From assembly GCA_019075905.1 (NCBI GenBank), contig JAGXAM010000008.1:62001-126000 (forward strand): DNA of 64,000 nt. Reading direction: 5' to 3'. The DNA is from Hyphomicrobiales bacterium (GTDB lineage: Bacteria > Pseudomonadota > Alphaproteobacteria > Rhizobiales > Beijerinckiaceae). Below, piece by piece: positions 39,597 to 52,341 of the stretch. Numbering within the stretch: position 1 is the stretch's first letter; each line of letters opens with the position of its first letter. Below the pieces are notes generated by a model that worked only from the letters and a program-made list of their open reading frames with translations, searched no databases and had not been told where the DNA came from. Position numbers and translations under genes: made by a program.

Positions 39597-40543
39597 GTGG
39601 CGTCACAGTGAGGCATTTTCTCGATCTCACCGACATTTCCGCGGCGCAGCTGCGCCGCGTGCTCGATATGGCCGTCGAGATCAAGCGCGAGCGCCAGGCT
39701 GTCCGCAGCGGCACGCCCGGTGCCGTGGCCAGCCGCCCGCTGCGCGACAAGGTGCTGGCCATGATCTTTGACCGGCCCTCGACCCGCACCCGGGTTTCCT
39801 TTGATGTCGGCATGCGCGAGCTCGGCGGCGAGACCATCATGCTCACCGGCGATGAAATGCAGCTTGGGCGCGGTGAAACCATTGCCGATACGGCGCGAGT
39901 GCTGTCGCGCTATGTCGATGCCATCATGATCCGCACCCTCGCGCATGGCGATCTCATCGAACTGGCGCAAAATGCCAGCGTGCCGGTGATCAACGGCCTC
40001 ACCAAGCGCACGCATCCCTGTCAGGTGATGGCCGATGTCATGACCTTCGAGGAGCACCGTGGCCCGATCAAGGGCCGCACCCTCGCCTGGACCGGCGATT
40101 TCAACAATGTGCTGACGAGCCTCATTCACGCCGCCGAGAAATTCGATTTCACGCTGAATATCGCAACGCCGCAGGAATTGTCGCCGCCGGCCGGCGTGCT
40201 CGCCGAAGCCCGCCAGCGCGGCGCCCGGGTTGTTGCCGTGCATAACCCGTTCGAGGCCGTGGCGGGAGCCGATGCGGTAATTTCCGATTGCTGGGTGTCG
40301 ATGGGTGACGAGGACGCCGGGCGACGCCACAATCTGCTGGCGCCGTTTCAGGTCAATGCCCGCCTCATGGCTGCCGCCAGTCGCGACGCGATCTTCATGC
40401 ACTGCCTGCCTGCCCATCGCGGTGAGGAAGTTACCGACGATGTCATAGACGGGCCACAATCGGTGGTCTTCGACGAGGCGGAAAACCGGCTGCATGCCCA
40501 AAAGGGTGTGCTGGCCTGGTGCTTCGGGGCCATGGGCGCATGA
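39593..40543 (+). CDS. argF: Ornithine carbamoyltransferase
   Basis: A 316-residue transferase making citrulline from ornithine and carbamoyl phosphate. The carbamoyl-phosphate site is STRTRVSF, and other motifs are [17 protein letters not shown] (ornithine loop) and [11 protein letters not shown]. Start and stop both overlap neighbours by four bases, so argD, argF and hslO are translationally coupled. Confidence 0.97.
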   Translation: MSGVTVRHFLDLTDISAAQLRRVLDMAVEIKRERQAVRSGTPGAVASRPLRDKVLAMIFDRPSTRTRVSFDVGMRELGGETIMLTGDEMQLGRGETIADTARVLSRYVDAIMIRTLAHGDLIELAQNASVPVINGLTKRTHPCQVMADVMTFEEHRGPIKGRTLAWTGDFNNVLTSLIHAAEKFDFTLNIATPQELSPPAGVLAEARQRGARVVAVHNPFEAVAGADAVISDCWVSMGDEDAGRRHNLLAPFQVNARLMAAASRDAIFMHCLPAHRGEEVTDDVIDGPQSVVFDEAENRLHAQKGVLAWCFGAMGA

Positions 40544-41508
40544 ACCCGGCTGTCGAGCGGCCGGAACGCCTGATCTCCGACGCGCCGGTCGATGACAGCG
40601 CCTTGCCCTTCGCCGTCGAGCCGCTTGATGTGCGTGGCCGCCTCGTGCGCCTCGGCCCGGCGCTCGATGCCATTCTCGCCCGCCATGCCTATCCCGAACC
40701 GGTATCGCGCCTGCTAGCGGAAGCCGCAGTGCTGACGACCATGCTCGGCACGGCCCTCAAGGCCAGGGGGCGTCTGCAATTGCAGACGCGCAGCGATGGC
40801 CCGGTGCACATGCTGGTGGTGGATTTCGATGCTCCCGACCGGCTGCGCGCCTATGCGCAATTTGATTCCGACCGGCTGGCCGCGCAGGATGACACGTCCG
40901 GCGCCGCCCTCCTGGGGCGCGGCCATCTGGCGCTCACCATCGATCATGGCGATGCCGCCTCGCGCTGGCAGGGTGTGGTCGCGCTTGATGGGCAGGGCCT
41001 GAGCGCCGCCGCGCATCATTACTTTGCCCAGAGCGAGCAGATACCCACCTTCGTGAAGCTCGCTGTCGGCGAATTGCTGACCGCCGAGGGCCGCCATTGG
41101 CGGGCCGGTGGCCTGATGGTGCAGCACCTGCCGTCGCACCCGACGCGCATGGCCGATCTTGACCCCGGTGATGCGCCGGCTGGATTTGTGGCCGATGTCG
41201 CCGATGACAACGAGCCGTGGAACGAGGCGCTGGCGCTGGCCGGCACGGTCGGCGATGATGAACTGGTCGAGCCCGGTCTTTCCGGCGAGCGCCTGCTTTA
41301 TCGCCTGTTTCACGAGCGCGGCGTCAAGGTGTTTCCGGCCCAAGGCGTGCGCGATCAATGCCGCTGCACGCAGGAGGGCGTCGAGGCCATGCTGCGCGGC
41401 TTCAGCGCCGGGGAGCGCGCCGAGATGGTCAATGCCGACGGCCGCATTGACGTCACCTGCGCCTTTTGTTCAACCCTGCGGGTGTTCGATCCGGCAGATT
41501 TTGCCTGA
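40540..41508 (+). CDS. hslO: Redox-regulated chaperone Hsp33
   Basis: A 322-residue Hsp33. The N-terminal domain holds [17 protein letters not shown], and the C-terminal redox switch has the four zinc cysteines (CRC in DQCRCTQEG and CAFC in VTCAFCSTL). Oxidation releases zinc and turns on holdase activity. The start ATG at 40540 overlaps the argF stop; an open upstream frame to 40519 is unused. Confidence 0.95.
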   Translation: MNPAVERPERLISDAPVDDSALPFAVEPLDVRGRLVRLGPALDAILARHAYPEPVSRLLAEAAVLTTMLGTALKARGRLQLQTRSDGPVHMLVVDFDAPDRLRAYAQFDSDRLAAQDDTSGAALLGRGHLALTIDHGDAASRWQGVVALDGQGLSAAAHHYFAQSEQIPTFVKLAVGELLTAEGRHWRAGGLMVQHLPSHPTRMADLDPGDAPAGFVADVADDNEPWNEALALAGTVGDDELVEPGLSGERLLYRLFHERGVKVFPAQGVRDQCRCTQEGVEAMLRGFSAGERAEMVNADGRIDVTCAFCSTLRVFDPADFA

Positions 41509-41613
41509 CGCTGCGCCATTAGGCGTACAAACCGCTCGAATCCGCCCTAAATGCTTGCCGGACGCTACAGGGGCTTTTAAGGTCGCATCCATCTCAGGCT
41601 TCAGGATGTGATC

Positions 41614-43914
41614 ATGGTCGACGATGTGAACAAGGCTGCCACCGCTGCACCCGCCAGACGAGCGGCGGCCACCGATCAGGAGGCGCTGCTGTTCCATTCA
41701 CGCGGGCGGCCGGGCAAGCTGGAAATCGTCCCCACCAAGCCGATGGCGACGCAGCGCGACTTGTCGCTGGCCTATTCACCAGGCGTTGCCGTGCCGGTGC
41801 TGGCCATCGCCGCCGATAAGAGCCGCGCCTATGATTATACGGTGCGCGGCAATATGGTTGCGGTTATCACCAATGGCACCGCCATTCTCGGCCTTGGCAA
41901 TCTTGGGGCTCTGGCCGCCAAACCGGTGATGGAAGGTAAATCGGTGCTGTTCAAGCGCTTTGCCGACATTGATTCCATCGATCTCGAAGTTGATACCGAG
42001 GACAGCGAAGCCTTCATCAACGCGGTGCGCTATCTCGGCCCGTCCTTCGGTGGCATCAATCTGGAGGACATCAAGGCCCCCGAATGTTTCATCATCGAGC
42101 AGAAATTGCGCGAATTGATGGATATTCCTGTGTTCCATGATGACCAGCACGGCACCGCCATCATTGCCGCCGCCGGCATGCTCAATGCCATGCTGCTCAC
42201 CAAGCGCGACATCAAGAAGACCAGGCTGGTGTGCAATGGCGCCGGTGCCGCCGGCATTGCCTGCATCGAACTGATCAAATCCATGGGTTTCGCCCCGCAA
42301 AACGTGATTTTGTGCGACACCAATGGCGTCGTCTATCAGGGTCGCGAAAAGGGCATGAACCAGTGGAAATCGGCCCATGCTGTCGATACGCCGCTGCGCA
42401 CGCTCGAAGAAGCGATGGTCGGTGCCGATATTTTCTTCGGCCTGTCAGCCAAGGGCGCCCTGTCGCCGGAAATGGTCAAAAGCATGGCCCCCAATCCGGT
42501 CATTTTTGCCATGGCCAATCCGGATCCGGAAATCACCCCCGAGGAAGCGCAGCAGGTGCGCAGCGATGTCATCGTCGCCACCGGGCGTTCAGATTATCCC
42601 AATCAGGTCAACAATGTGCTGGGCTTTCCCTATATTTTCCGCGGCGCCCTCGATTGTCAGGCCACGACCATCAACATGGAAATGAAGCTCGCCGCGGCCA
42701 TGGCGCTGGCCGAACTCGCCAGGGCCGATGTGCCCGACGAGGTCGCCGCCGCCTATTCCGGCTCGAGGCCAACCTTCGGGCGCGATTACATCATTCCGGC
42801 ACCGTTTGATCCGCGCCTCATCCACGTCATTCCCGTGGCCGTTGCCAAGGCCGCGATGGAGACCGGCGTCGCCCGCCGCCCGATCGTCGATATCAAGGCC
42901 TATACGGCGGCGCTGTCGGCACGGCGCAACCCGGTCACCGGCGCCTTGCAGCGTATCGTCGAGAGCGTGCGCCGCAGCCCCAAGCGCGTGGTCTTTGCCG
43001 AGGGCGAGGAAGAACAGGTGATCCGCGCCGCCGTGTCTTTTGCCGCGCAGGATTTCGGCACGGCCATTCTTATCGGCCGCGAGGACAAGATCAGGGCGGC
43101 AGCCAATCTTGGTGATGTCGATCTCGCCAACCGCAATATCGAGATACACAATGCACGGCTTTCCAGCCGCAACGAATATTACGCGCAGATGCTCTATGAG
43201 AAGCTGCAGCGGCGCGGCTATCTGGCGCGCGATTGCCAGCGGCTGGTCAAGCAGGATCGCAACACCTTTGCTGCCGCCATGGTCGCGGCCGGCGATGCCG
43301 ATGCCATGGTGACGGGCGTCACCCGCAATTTCTCGATTGCGCTGGAAGAAGTGCGCCGCGTCATTGATACCAAGCCCGGCCATCAGCTCATCGGCTTTTC
43401 GCTGGTGCTGGCGCGTGGACAACCGGTGATCGTCGCCGATACCGCCATTGCCGAAATGCCGACGCCCCAGGAACTGGTGGCGATTGCCAAGGAAGCCGCC
43501 GGAGTGGCGCGCCGAATGGGCTATGAGCCGCGCGTGGCGTTTCTCGCCTTTTCAAGCTTCGGCCATCCGTCCGGCGAGCGCTCGACCAAGGTGATCGAGG
43601 CCGTTAAACTGCTCGATCAGCAGCGGGTCGATTTTGAATATGATGGCGATATGTCGGCCGATGTGGCGCTCAACCGCGAGGCCATGGCGGCCTATCCGTT
43701 CTGCCGCCTGACCGACACCGCCAATGTGCTGGTGATGCCGGCTTTCCATTCGGCGTCGATCTCCACCAAAATGCTGCAGGAACTGGGCGGGGCGACGGTC
43801 ATTGGCCCGCTGCTGGTCGGCCTCGACAAGCCGGTGCAGATTGTCCAGCTCGGCGCCAAGGACAGCGACATCGTCAATATGGCGGCGCTGGCGGCCTTCA
43901 ACGTCGGCGGCTGA
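41614..43914 (+). CDS. maeB: NADP-dependent malic enzyme with phosphotransacetylase-like domain
   Basis: A 766-residue MaeB. The N-terminal malic-enzyme part (about 1-430) shows [10 protein letters not shown], the catalytic region around [11 protein letters not shown], the Rossmann loop [11 protein letters not shown] and [11 protein letters not shown]. The C-terminal 330 residues form a phosphotransacetylase-like regulatory domain ([26 protein letters not shown]). It converts malate to pyruvate and CO2 with NADP. AGGA lies 7 nt before the ATG at 41614; a GTG at 41608 is less likely. It converges with the AEC transporter gene, 10 bp away. Confidence 0.96.
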   Translation: MVDDVNKAATAAPARRAAATDQEALLFHSRGRPGKLEIVPTKPMATQRDLSLAYSPGVAVPVLAIAADKSRAYDYTVRGNMVAVITNGTAILGLGNLGALAAKPVMEGKSVLFKRFADIDSIDLEVDTEDSEAFINAVRYLGPSFGGINLEDIKAPECFIIEQKLRELMDIPVFHDDQHGTAIIAAAGMLNAMLLTKRDIKKTRLVCNGAGAAGIACIELIKSMGFAPQNVILCDTNGVVYQGREKGMNQWKSAHAVDTPLRTLEEAMVGADIFFGLSAKGALSPEMVKSMAPNPVIFAMANPDPEITPEEAQQVRSDVIVATGRSDYPNQVNNVLGFPYIFRGALDCQATTINMEMKLAAAMALAELARADVPDEVAAAYSGSRPTFGRDYIIPAPFDPRLIHVIPVAVAKAAMETGVARRPIVDIKAYTAALSARRNPVTGALQRIVESVRRSPKRVVFAEGEEEQVIRAAVSFAAQDFGTAILIGREDKIRAAANLGDVDLANRNIEIHNARLSSRNEYYAQMLYEKLQRRGYLARDCQRLVKQDRNTFAAAMVAAGDADAMVTGVTRNFSIALEEVRRVIDTKPGHQLIGFSLVLARGQPVIVADTAIAEMPTPQELVAIAKEAAGVARRMGYEPRVAFLAFSSFGHPSGERSTKVIEAVKLLDQQRVDFEYDGDMSADVALNREAMAAYPFCRLTDTANVLVMPAFHSASISTKMLQELGGATVIGPLLVGLDKPVQIVQLGAKDSDIVNMAALAAFNVGG

Positions 43915-43924
43915 GGCGGCGCCC

Positions 43925-44878
43925 TCAAACGTGCAGGACCCATGGGATATAATGGTTTCCCATGAGATAAAGCAGCAAGGTCACCGTGAAAACCGAGACC
44001 ACGGTGCCGATGACGATCACCGCCGAAGCGCGCTCGACCCAGGTGTGATATTGCTGGGCGAGCACGAATACGTTGAGGGCGGGCGGCAGCGAGGCCATGA
44101 GCATAGCCGTATAGGTCCATGTGCGGCCAAAATCGCCGTGCAGTGACAAGAGCAGCCAGACCAGCGTCGGGTGCACCACCAGCTTGATGAAGCTTAGCAC
44201 CGGCATAACGCCGCTGATCCGGCGGACCGGCCGCAGTGACACAGTGACGCCGAGCGTGAACAAGGCGCAGGGCGCGGCGGCATTTTGCAGGAACGACAGC
44301 ATCTTGCCGATGGCTGGCGGCGGCACATAATGCCCGTAGGCAGCACAAACCGCGACAAATGTGGCGATGTTGAAAGGGTGGGTGAGGATGCGCCGCGCCA
44401 CCAGCCGCGCCGTCTGGCCAAGACTCATGTGCTCGGCCCCCGACAGCGCCATCAGGAACGGCACCAGCGTGAACAGGAGGATGCTGTCGAACACGAAAAT
44501 CAGCGCCGTTGGCACCGCGGCCTGCGGACCGAGCGCCGCCAGGGTCAGACCCGGCCCCATATAGCCAATGTTGGAATAGGCCCCGGCAACGCCCTGGATG
44601 GCGCCCTCGGCGAGATTGCCCTTGCTCGCCACCAGCCCGGCGCCGAGCGCCATGGCAAAAGCCAGCGCGGTGCAGGAGGTAGTGACGCCGACAAACTGCC
44701 AGTTGGCCAGCTTCTCCAGCGGTACCACCGAAATCAGATTGAAAAACAGGGCCGGCAGCGCGACATAGACTATGAAAATATTCATCCAGCGCAAGCCGCC
44801 TTCATCGACGTCGAATTGCCGGGCGCAGAAATAACCAAGCGCGATCAGCCCGAAAAACGGCAATGCGAGATTGAGCAC
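43925..44878 (-). CDS. AEC-family transporter (auxin efflux carrier/malonate carrier type)
   Basis: An integral membrane protein with two five-helix repeats. It opens with LNLALPFFGLIALGYF and continues with LRWMNIFIVYVALPALFF, VAGAYSNIGYMGPGL and GVTVSLRPVRRISGV. AEC members export or import small organic acids such as malonate or malate; proximity to maeB makes a dicarboxylate plausible but unproven. The GTG at 44878 gives 317 residues, the normal family length. The frame is open to 45142, but that end lies inside folD, and no upstream codon has good spacing to a ribosome-binding site, so the start is uncertain. Confidence 0.8.
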   Translation of the reverse strand: MLNLALPFFGLIALGYFCARQFDVDEGGLRWMNIFIVYVALPALFFNLISVVPLEKLANWQFVGVTTSCTALAFAMALGAGLVASKGNLAEGAIQGVAGAYSNIGYMGPGLTLAALGPQAAVPTALIFVFDSILLFTLVPFLMALSGAEHMSLGQTARLVARRILTHPFNIATFVAVCAAYGHYVPPPAIGKMLSFLQNAAAPCALFTLGVTVSLRPVRRISGVMPVLSFIKLVVHPTLVWLLLSLHGDFGRTWTYTAMLMASLPPALNVFVLAQQYHTWVERASAVIVIGTVVSVFTVTLLLYLMGNHYIPWVLHV

Positions 44879-45116
44879 GCCCTCCAGCGCCGGTGCCAGC
44901 AGCCCAAGCGCCAGCAAGGCCCCGACGCCCAGCAGCGGCGCGAGGCTGGCAATGAACCGGCGGAGGGGCAATGACGACAAGGCGGCACGACGCTCGAGGA
45001 AAACGATCCTCAACTCTTGTGCTAAATTTGCAGGCTTTGTCACCTGCAAAGGCCGTGCGCCCTGTGCATGGCTGCTGCGAATTGTCCGAATCACGCCGGC
45101 ATTGGCCGCTGAGGCC

Positions 45117-46019
45117 TCACGACGCTCGCTTCGCCGCCTCAAACGTGTTTTGCATCAGCATGGCAATGGTCATCGGCCCGGCACCGCCCGGCACCGGTGT
45201 GATCGCTGCCACATGATCAAGCGTCTCGGCAAAGGCCACATCGCCGACGAGGCGGGATTTGCCATCCTCGCCAACAAGCCGGTTGATGCCTACATCGACC
45301 ACGATCGCCCCCGGCTTCAGCCAGACACCGCGTACCATTTCCGGCCGCCCGACGGCCGCCACCACCACATCGGCACGGCGCACCACGGCGGCGAGATCGA
45401 CGGTGCGCGAATGGGCGATGGTCACGGTCATGTCGCGTTGCAGCAGCAATTGCGCCATGGGCTTGCCGACAATGTTCGAGCGCCCGATGACCACGACTTC
45501 CATGCCGCGAAGGCTGCGCCCGAGCGCCGCTGCGGCAGCCTCGATCAGCACCATGGCACCAGCCGGCGTACAGGCCACCAGAGCCGAGGCCGTGGCACCC
45601 GAGGCGAGCCGCCCGACGTTGAGCGGATGAAAACCGTCGACATCCTTGGCGGGCGAAATGGCGTCGATCACCCTGGCGGGGTCGATATGCGCCGGCAAGG
45701 GCATTTGCACCAGAATGCCATGGATCGCCGGATCGGCATTGAGCCGCGCGACATGACCGAGCAGCACCTCTTCACTGACGTCCGCCGGCAGATCGACCTG
45801 CACCGAATGAAAGCCGCAGGCATGCGCCATCTTGCCTTTGGATTTCACATAGACCTGGCTGGCAGGATCAGCCCCGACAAGTACGACGGCGAGCCCGGGT
45901 TTCAAGCCGGTGCGCGCCACCTCGGCGCCAAGGCGCGCGGTGATCGCCGCCGCCGCAGCCTTGCCATCAATCAACAGCGCCTGCTGGCCTGAGGGGCGCA
46001 ATATCTGTGCATCATTCAT
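45117..46019 (-). CDS. folD: Methylenetetrahydrofolate dehydrogenase/cyclohydrolase
   Basis: A 300-residue bifunctional enzyme of one-carbon metabolism. It interconverts 5,10-methylene-, methenyl- and 10-formyl-tetrahydrofolate and so supplies PurN. The catalytic Lys lies in [13 protein letters not shown], with [22 protein letters not shown], the cofactor loop [10 protein letters not shown] and the signature [14 protein letters not shown]. The ATG at 46019 is preceded by an ordinary leader. The AEC gene follows on the same strand. Confidence 0.97.
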   Translation of the reverse strand: MNDAQILRPSGQQALLIDGKAAAAAITARLGAEVARTGLKPGLAVVLVGADPASQVYVKSKGKMAHACGFHSVQVDLPADVSEEVLLGHVARLNADPAIHGILVQMPLPAHIDPARVIDAISPAKDVDGFHPLNVGRLASGATASALVACTPAGAMVLIEAAAAALGRSLRGMEVVVIGRSNIVGKPMAQLLLQRDMTVTIAHSRTVDLAAVVRRADVVVAAVGRPEMVRGVWLKPGAIVVDVGINRLVGEDGKSRLVGDVAFAETLDHVAAITPVPGGAGPMTIAMLMQNTFEAAKRAS

Positions 46020-46115
46020 CGGCGAAACTCACGACAGGCCGCCCTTATGCCGCGCTCCGCCAAAGCCCGCAAGCGCATTGGGTTGCGAGCTATCGTGAAA
46101 TCGCGTGAGGCGGCC

Positions 46116-47873
46116 TCAGGAAGCGGCGGCAAGTTGCGCCGGTGCGGCGCGGCGGGGAGATTTTTCCCGGGTCAGTTCGGCGCGGCCAAAAAGGTGGCCC
46201 TGCAAGAGATCGACGCCCCATTCTGCCAGAAGCCCGGCAGTTTCGTGGCTCTCGACCCATTCGGCGACGACGAGAATGCCGAGATGATGCGCGAGGTTCA
46301 CCATGGTGCGGACAAAATAGCGATCATCTGGCGATGTCATCAGATTGGGCATGAACGCCCCGTCGATTTTCAGAATATCGACATCGAGCTTGCGCAGATT
46401 GCGGAATGACGTGTGCCCGGCCCCGAAATCATCCATCGCGACCCGCAGGCCCAGCGCCTTCATCGCCTGCACCACCGCGCAGGTCGCCTCGATATCCTCG
46501 ATGGCGCTGGTTTCGGTGACCTCGACAATCAGCCGTGATGTCACGCCCGGATGCAGCGATAGCGCCGCGGCCAGATGCGAGGGCCAGTCGCGGTCGGCCA
46601 GCGTGCGGCTCGACGTGTTGATGGCGATGGTCAGCTCCGGATCGGCAACGAGTTCGGCCAGCACCAGTTCGAGAATGCGGTGATCGAGCAACCCGACCAG
46701 CCCGGCCTCCTCGGCGACCGGAAACACATGCCCCGGCGCAATCGTATGGCCATCGCGGTCGATCATGCGCATCAGCGCCTCGTGGAACCGGGGCTTGCCG
46801 GTGCGGGCATCGACAATCGGCTGCAAGGCCAGCTTGATGCGCCGCTCATTGAGCGCGGCGACAATATCATCGGCAATGCGTGCATTGCGCAGGCGCCGGT
46901 CCATCAGCGACTGGTCGCCATCGAACATCGCCACGGCGGTGGCCGGCGAGGCCTGCGCGGTTTCGAGCGCCGATTCGGCATTATGCAGCAGGCTCTGCGT
47001 CCCGCGGGCATGCGGACCCGACATGGCAACGCCAATCTTGACGTTGAGGCTCAGCGGCCCGGCGCTGGTGTTGAAGGTCGTGGTCTCGATGGCTTTGGCG
47101 AGACGGGTGGCTGCCATGCGCACCTGTTCGGCATCGCAATTCTGCATGACGACGCCAAGGCAGGCCCCGGCATAACGGCCCAGCGAATCGCTGGCGCGCA
47201 GGCGTGCGCGCAGCACGTCGGCGAGGCCGGACAAGGCTTCATCACCGGCATCAAAGCCCTGGGTCTTGTTGATACGACCGAGCGATTGCGCCTCGACCAG
47301 CATCACCGCCACCGACCCGGTGCTCTCGGCATTGACATTGAGCGCGCGGGTCAGGCGCTCGACGAACAGGCGGCGCTCGAAGGCCCCCGTCAGCGGATCG
47401 AATACCGTCGGTGAGCGGCCCGGCCCCGGTTTTTGCCCGCGCTCCTGAATCACCCTGATGACGCCATGCACCCGCAGCGGCTTGCAATCAGGCCCGCAAA
47501 ACACCCGGCCGCTGTCCTCAAGCCAGGTCTGGTGCCATTCGCCGTCCTCAACCTGCGGCAGGACGAGGCCATATTGCGTTCGGAATGGCGCCCCGGCGCC
47601 TCGGTCGAGCGGCGCCGCGGCCAGAACCGCCTCATCGCGCCGTCCCGGGCTTTCCGGCGAAACGAATTGTGTAAACGAGCAACCGCTCTTGAGATGCACG
47701 CTGGCAGCTTCGCCGAGCACGTCATCGAGGTTAGGGCCCCAGCGCATAAGATCTGTGGCAATGTCCCAATCATAGACCACTTCGCCGATCGAAGTGAGGA
47801 TGGCGCGGGGATTGGGCAGGTCGGCGCCGTCAGCTCCAGGTGGCACAAACGACGGGTTTGCAGATTGCCGCAC
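46116..47873 (-). CDS. PAS-GGDEF-EAL protein, probable c-di-GMP phosphodiesterase
   Basis: A 585-residue cytosolic protein: a PAS-like sensor (about 25-145), a GGDEF domain (155-320) and an EAL domain (335-575). The GGDEF signature reads AGACL (235-239), so cyclase activity is not expected. The EAL domain keeps HEAL, the Asn in INTS, the Glu in EVTET, MDDFGAG, LKIDG, AEWVES and the closing QGHLFGRA, so it should hydrolyse c-di-GMP. It starts with GTG at 47873, 7 nt after GGAG. No transmembrane segment is present. The 131 bp upstream separate it from tilS. Confidence 0.9.
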   Translation of the reverse strand: MRQSANPSFVPPGADGADLPNPRAILTSIGEVVYDWDIATDLMRWGPNLDDVLGEAASVHLKSGCSFTQFVSPESPGRRDEAVLAAAPLDRGAGAPFRTQYGLVLPQVEDGEWHQTWLEDSGRVFCGPDCKPLRVHGVIRVIQERGQKPGPGRSPTVFDPLTGAFERRLFVERLTRALNVNAESTGSVAVMLVEAQSLGRINKTQGFDAGDEALSGLADVLRARLRASDSLGRYAGACLGVVMQNCDAEQVRMAATRLAKAIETTTFNTSAGPLSLNVKIGVAMSGPHARGTQSLLHNAESALETAQASPATAVAMFDGDQSLMDRRLRNARIADDIVAALNERRIKLALQPIVDARTGKPRFHEALMRMIDRDGHTIAPGHVFPVAEEAGLVGLLDHRILELVLAELVADPELTIAINTSSRTLADRDWPSHLAAALSLHPGVTSRLIVEVTETSAIEDIEATCAVVQAMKALGLRVAMDDFGAGHTSFRNLRKLDVDILKIDGAFMPNLMTSPDDRYFVRTMVNLAHHLGILVVAEWVESHETAGLLAEWGVDLLQGHLFGRAELTREKSPRRAAPAQLAAAS

Positions 47874-48004
47874 GATGATCTCCGTTTAGCTTGAGATTTC
47901 AAGCTGCTTTTGAGTCAGAGTGGTGCCGCAATTGCCTTAAAGATTTGTTGAACCGTTTATAGAAAACTTGACACAATGCTGTGCATGGGCGGTTCAAAGC
48001 TGAT

Positions 48005-49018
48005 TCAGGTTAACACGCGCAATGTTCGGCGTGGCGGCGCGGGCTGAATCGACAGGGTTGCCGCCCTTCCCGCCCGCGCAGCCTTGATCCTGACGCTGCA
48101 CCCGGCCAGCGTCGCCGCAAGGTTTTCACGGCCCGCCAGCGCCGCTGTGAGACGCGTCGCGAGGCTTTCGAGCTTGGCCAACGGCACCACGGCGCCATCA
48201 TTGATCCTTGCCATGACCAGTCCCAGCGCCCGCAGCCTGATTTCATCAGGCAGGTCGCGCCAGGGTTCGGCAGCGCCGCTATAGCCGGCCTTGATGTCCA
48301 AGGTTTGCAGGAATGACGTGGTCGCGGCACTCAAGGCCGCCTCGGCCCTCGCGGCGCGGCGGGCAAGGCGGTTCAAGGTGGCATCACTCAGGCCGAGCCG
48401 GGCGCGCTCCGGGGCAAAATGCCGCAAACGCGCGCGCTCGAAGGCAAGATTGCGATTGCCGGGATCATCGACCGCTTCGAGACCGGCCGCGCGGCATTCT
48501 TCAGCGAGGCTTTCCTTGCTCAAGCCCAGCAGCGGCCGCCACAGCACCAGATCGCCATGCTTTCGTTGCGGCGCCATGCCGGCAAGGCCACCAATGCCGC
48601 TGCCATGCGCGAGGCGCTGCAGCACGGTCTCCGCCTGGTCCCCGGCATGGTGGGCGGTCACCAGGCCATCGGCCTTTACGCGCCCGGCCGCCTCGACCAG
48701 CAGCCGGTAGCGGGCCTCGCGGGCGCGCTCCTGAAGGCGTGTAGCCGGCTTGGCGCCTTCCCAGCGCAAATTCATGCAGGCGAGACCAAATTGCGCCGCT
48801 GCTGCGGCCACCATCGCCCCCTCGCTGGCCGAAGCGCTGCGCAGGCCGTGGTCAACATGGGCGACGCTCAGCTTCGGGCCGTCACCGCCGCCGGCACGCC
48901 AGCGCGCCATGAGCGCCATCAGCGCAAGTGAATCAGGCCCGCCCGATACCGCGATCAGCAGATGCCGCGCCCCGGCCAAAGGCTGGAACAGGGCGTCGAT
49001 GTCACCAGCCGTCAGCAC
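48005..49018 (-). CDS. tilS: tRNA(Ile)-lysidine synthetase
   Basis: A 337-residue N-type ATP pyrophosphatase that modifies C34 of tRNA-Ile(CAU) to lysidine so that it reads AUA. The PP-loop is SGGPDS (near residue 25), with VDHGLR and TAHHAGDQAETVLQRLAHG following. It is shorter than E. coli TilS and lacks a clear C-terminal domain, as usual in this class. It starts with GTG and overlaps the cpoB stop by 7 bases, so the two are coupled. Confidence 0.93.
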   Translation of the reverse strand: MLTAGDIDALFQPLAGARHLLIAVSGGPDSLALMALMARWRAGGGDGPKLSVAHVDHGLRSASASEGAMVAAAAAQFGLACMNLRWEGAKPATRLQERAREARYRLLVEAAGRVKADGLVTAHHAGDQAETVLQRLAHGSGIGGLAGMAPQRKHGDLVLWRPLLGLSKESLAEECRAAGLEAVDDPGNRNLAFERARLRHFAPERARLGLSDATLNRLARRAARAEAALSAATTSFLQTLDIKAGYSGAAEPWRDLPDEIRLRALGLVMARINDGAVVPLAKLESLATRLTAALAGRENLAATLAGCSVRIKAARAGRAATLSIQPAPPRRTLRVLT

Positions 49019-50019
49019 CCGTCGCGCCGCGCCTCGACATTGGCCTGTTTGATGGCGCTGGTGGATTTCGGATATTTCTGCGCCACCTGGTTGAGCGCGG
49101 CGCAGGCATCCTCCTTGGCACCGAGCGCATTGAGGGCAATGCCGAGATGCACCAGCCCGGAGGGTGCGCGTGCCGAGGCCGGAAAATCGGTCGAAAGCCG
49201 CAGATATTGCTCGGCCGCCTGGCGATTGAGGTTGCGGTGGGTGTAGCTCAGCCCCAGCACATAAAGCGCATCCGGGGTCTGCGCGGTTTTTGGATTCTTT
49301 TCCACGAAACCCTTCAGCGCGATGATGGCATCGCGATAGCGGCCCTGATGGTACAGCGACAGGCCGGAAGCATAGCTGGCCTTCGGCGCATTCGGCGGCG
49401 CATTGGCTGCCGGGTTGGTCGGCGCCTTTGAGGTATCGAGCCCGAGCGGGCGTCCAAATTGCGGCTTGGCATTGGTCGTGCCACCCAGTTGCATCGGTGT
49501 GCCGGACCGCAAGGGTCGCGACGGCTCGGTGGTGCCAAGCGGCTCGGGGGCACCAGCCGCACCCGGATGCGCAGCCGGATTAAAGGCATCGCCCTGCCCA
49601 TTGTCGCTTGCTGTGGCACCGGAGGTGGCGGCGGTGGCAACGCCGCCGGGAGCCTGCGACAGCTTCTTTTCGAGCTGGCGCTGGTGAAACTGCAATTCCT
49701 GCACCTCGCCCGTCAGCCGGCGCACTTCACCTTCCAGCCGCTGCACCTCAAGGAAAAGTGAACTTGCATCCTCGCCATTCGGACTTGCGCTGGAATTTTG
49801 CTGGTAGCCATAGGGCTGTCCATTATAGGGCTGATTGGCATAAGGCTGGCCACTCGGCACATTGCGCGGCGGCAGCAATTGCGCCTGCGCCACCCGGTCG
49901 CCCTGAAAGGCCGATGCATTCAGGGGGGCGGCCAGCAACAACAAGGCGGTGAGGCCGGTCATTGCCATGAGCTTGCTTTCGGTCTGGTTCATTTTCTTGC
50001 GACGTCTCAGTAATGCCAT
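49012..50019 (-). CDS. cpoB: Tol-Pal system coordinator CpoB (YbgF)
   Basis: A periplasmic protein of about 335 residues. It has a signal peptide (GLTALLLLAAPLNASA), a Gln/Tyr-rich stretch, a coiled coil (LEVQRLEGEVRRLTGEV and onward) and a long linker. The C-terminal TPR domain is of YbgF type, with SGLSLYHQGRYRDAIIALKGF, ALYVLGLSY and NALGAKEDACAALNQV. CpoB links peptidoglycan synthesis to outer-membrane constriction. The ATG at 50019 is a choice between it and 49992; the ribosome-binding site is weak for both. The tol-pal genes are not in the window. Confidence 0.85.
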   Translation of the reverse strand: MALLRRRKKMNQTESKLMAMTGLTALLLLAAPLNASAFQGDRVAQAQLLPPRNVPSGQPYANQPYNGQPYGYQQNSSASPNGEDASSLFLEVQRLEGEVRRLTGEVQELQFHQRQLEKKLSQAPGGVATAATSGATASDNGQGDAFNPAAHPGAAGAPEPLGTTEPSRPLRSGTPMQLGGTTNAKPQFGRPLGLDTSKAPTNPAANAPPNAPKASYASGLSLYHQGRYRDAIIALKGFVEKNPKTAQTPDALYVLGLSYTHRNLNRQAAEQYLRLSTDFPASARAPSGLVHLGIALNALGAKEDACAALNQVAQKYPKSTSAIKQANVEARRDGC

Positions 50020-50140
50020 GATGCTGCTGCAGCCTCGCTTTTCGGCCCGTTCGATCACCTGCGGGTTGATAGCACACAACAAGGCACTCCCGCCAAATTT
50101 TTGGCAAAGCCATGGCAGGGGTGCGGCAAATGCAGCAGGC

Positions 50141-50170
50141 CTTGGCACAGGGCTTAATCGCTCCTAAATA
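50141..50170 (+). promoter_or_regulatory. Candidate heat-shock (RpoH-type) promoter of ftsH
   Basis: CTTGGC (50141-50146) and CTCCTAAATA (50161-50170) are spaced as in alphaproteobacterial RpoH promoters (CTTG-like -35 and a C-rich -10), 60 bp before the ftsH ATG. ftsH is heat-inducible in many proteobacteria. The match is partial. Confidence 0.35.
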
Positions 50171-50229
50171 GATGTGCTATTGAATGGCCTTGGGCTGGGG
50201 TTGTTACCGCCCGGACTGGACACGATGCG

Positions 50230-52152
<1,923 letters not shown>

Positions 52153-52161
52153 CGATTCAAA

Positions 52162-52204
52162 GGCTGAAGATTGAAAGCCTGAAGAATGAAGTCTGAAGAA
52201 TGGA
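52162..52204. repeat. Three-copy imperfect tandem repeat after ftsH
   Basis: Three adjacent units, GGCTGAAGATTGAAA, GCCTGAAGAATGAA and GTCTGAAGAATGGA, lie between the ftsH stop and its terminator. The core CTGAAGA-TGAA is shared. It looks like slipped-strand duplication in the 3' untranslated region; no function is evident. Confidence 0.6.
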
Positions 52205-52224
52205 GGCCGGCGCGATCCGGCCTC
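52203..52224 (+). terminator. Intrinsic terminator of ftsH
   Basis: GAGGCCGG (52203-52210) pairs perfectly with CCGGCCTC (52217-52224) around a 6-nt loop, followed by TTTCATTT. It lies 50 bp after the ftsH stop. The bases from here to 52341 hold no gene. Confidence 0.85.
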
Positions 52225-52341
52225 TTTCATTTCAACGCCGGCTTCGGCGTCGGGCTCATGCCAAAACCGGCCCATGCCCAAACTAGCGGAGGCGAAACCA
52301 TCGGGCGGGCGCTGCCTGAGCTTTTCGCCTTCACCTCAGGG

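Noticed and set aside
41509-41613. Possible tRNA-like TCGAATCC sequence before maeB
   Set aside because: No cloverleaf arms can be paired around it; no tRNA was found anywhere in the window.
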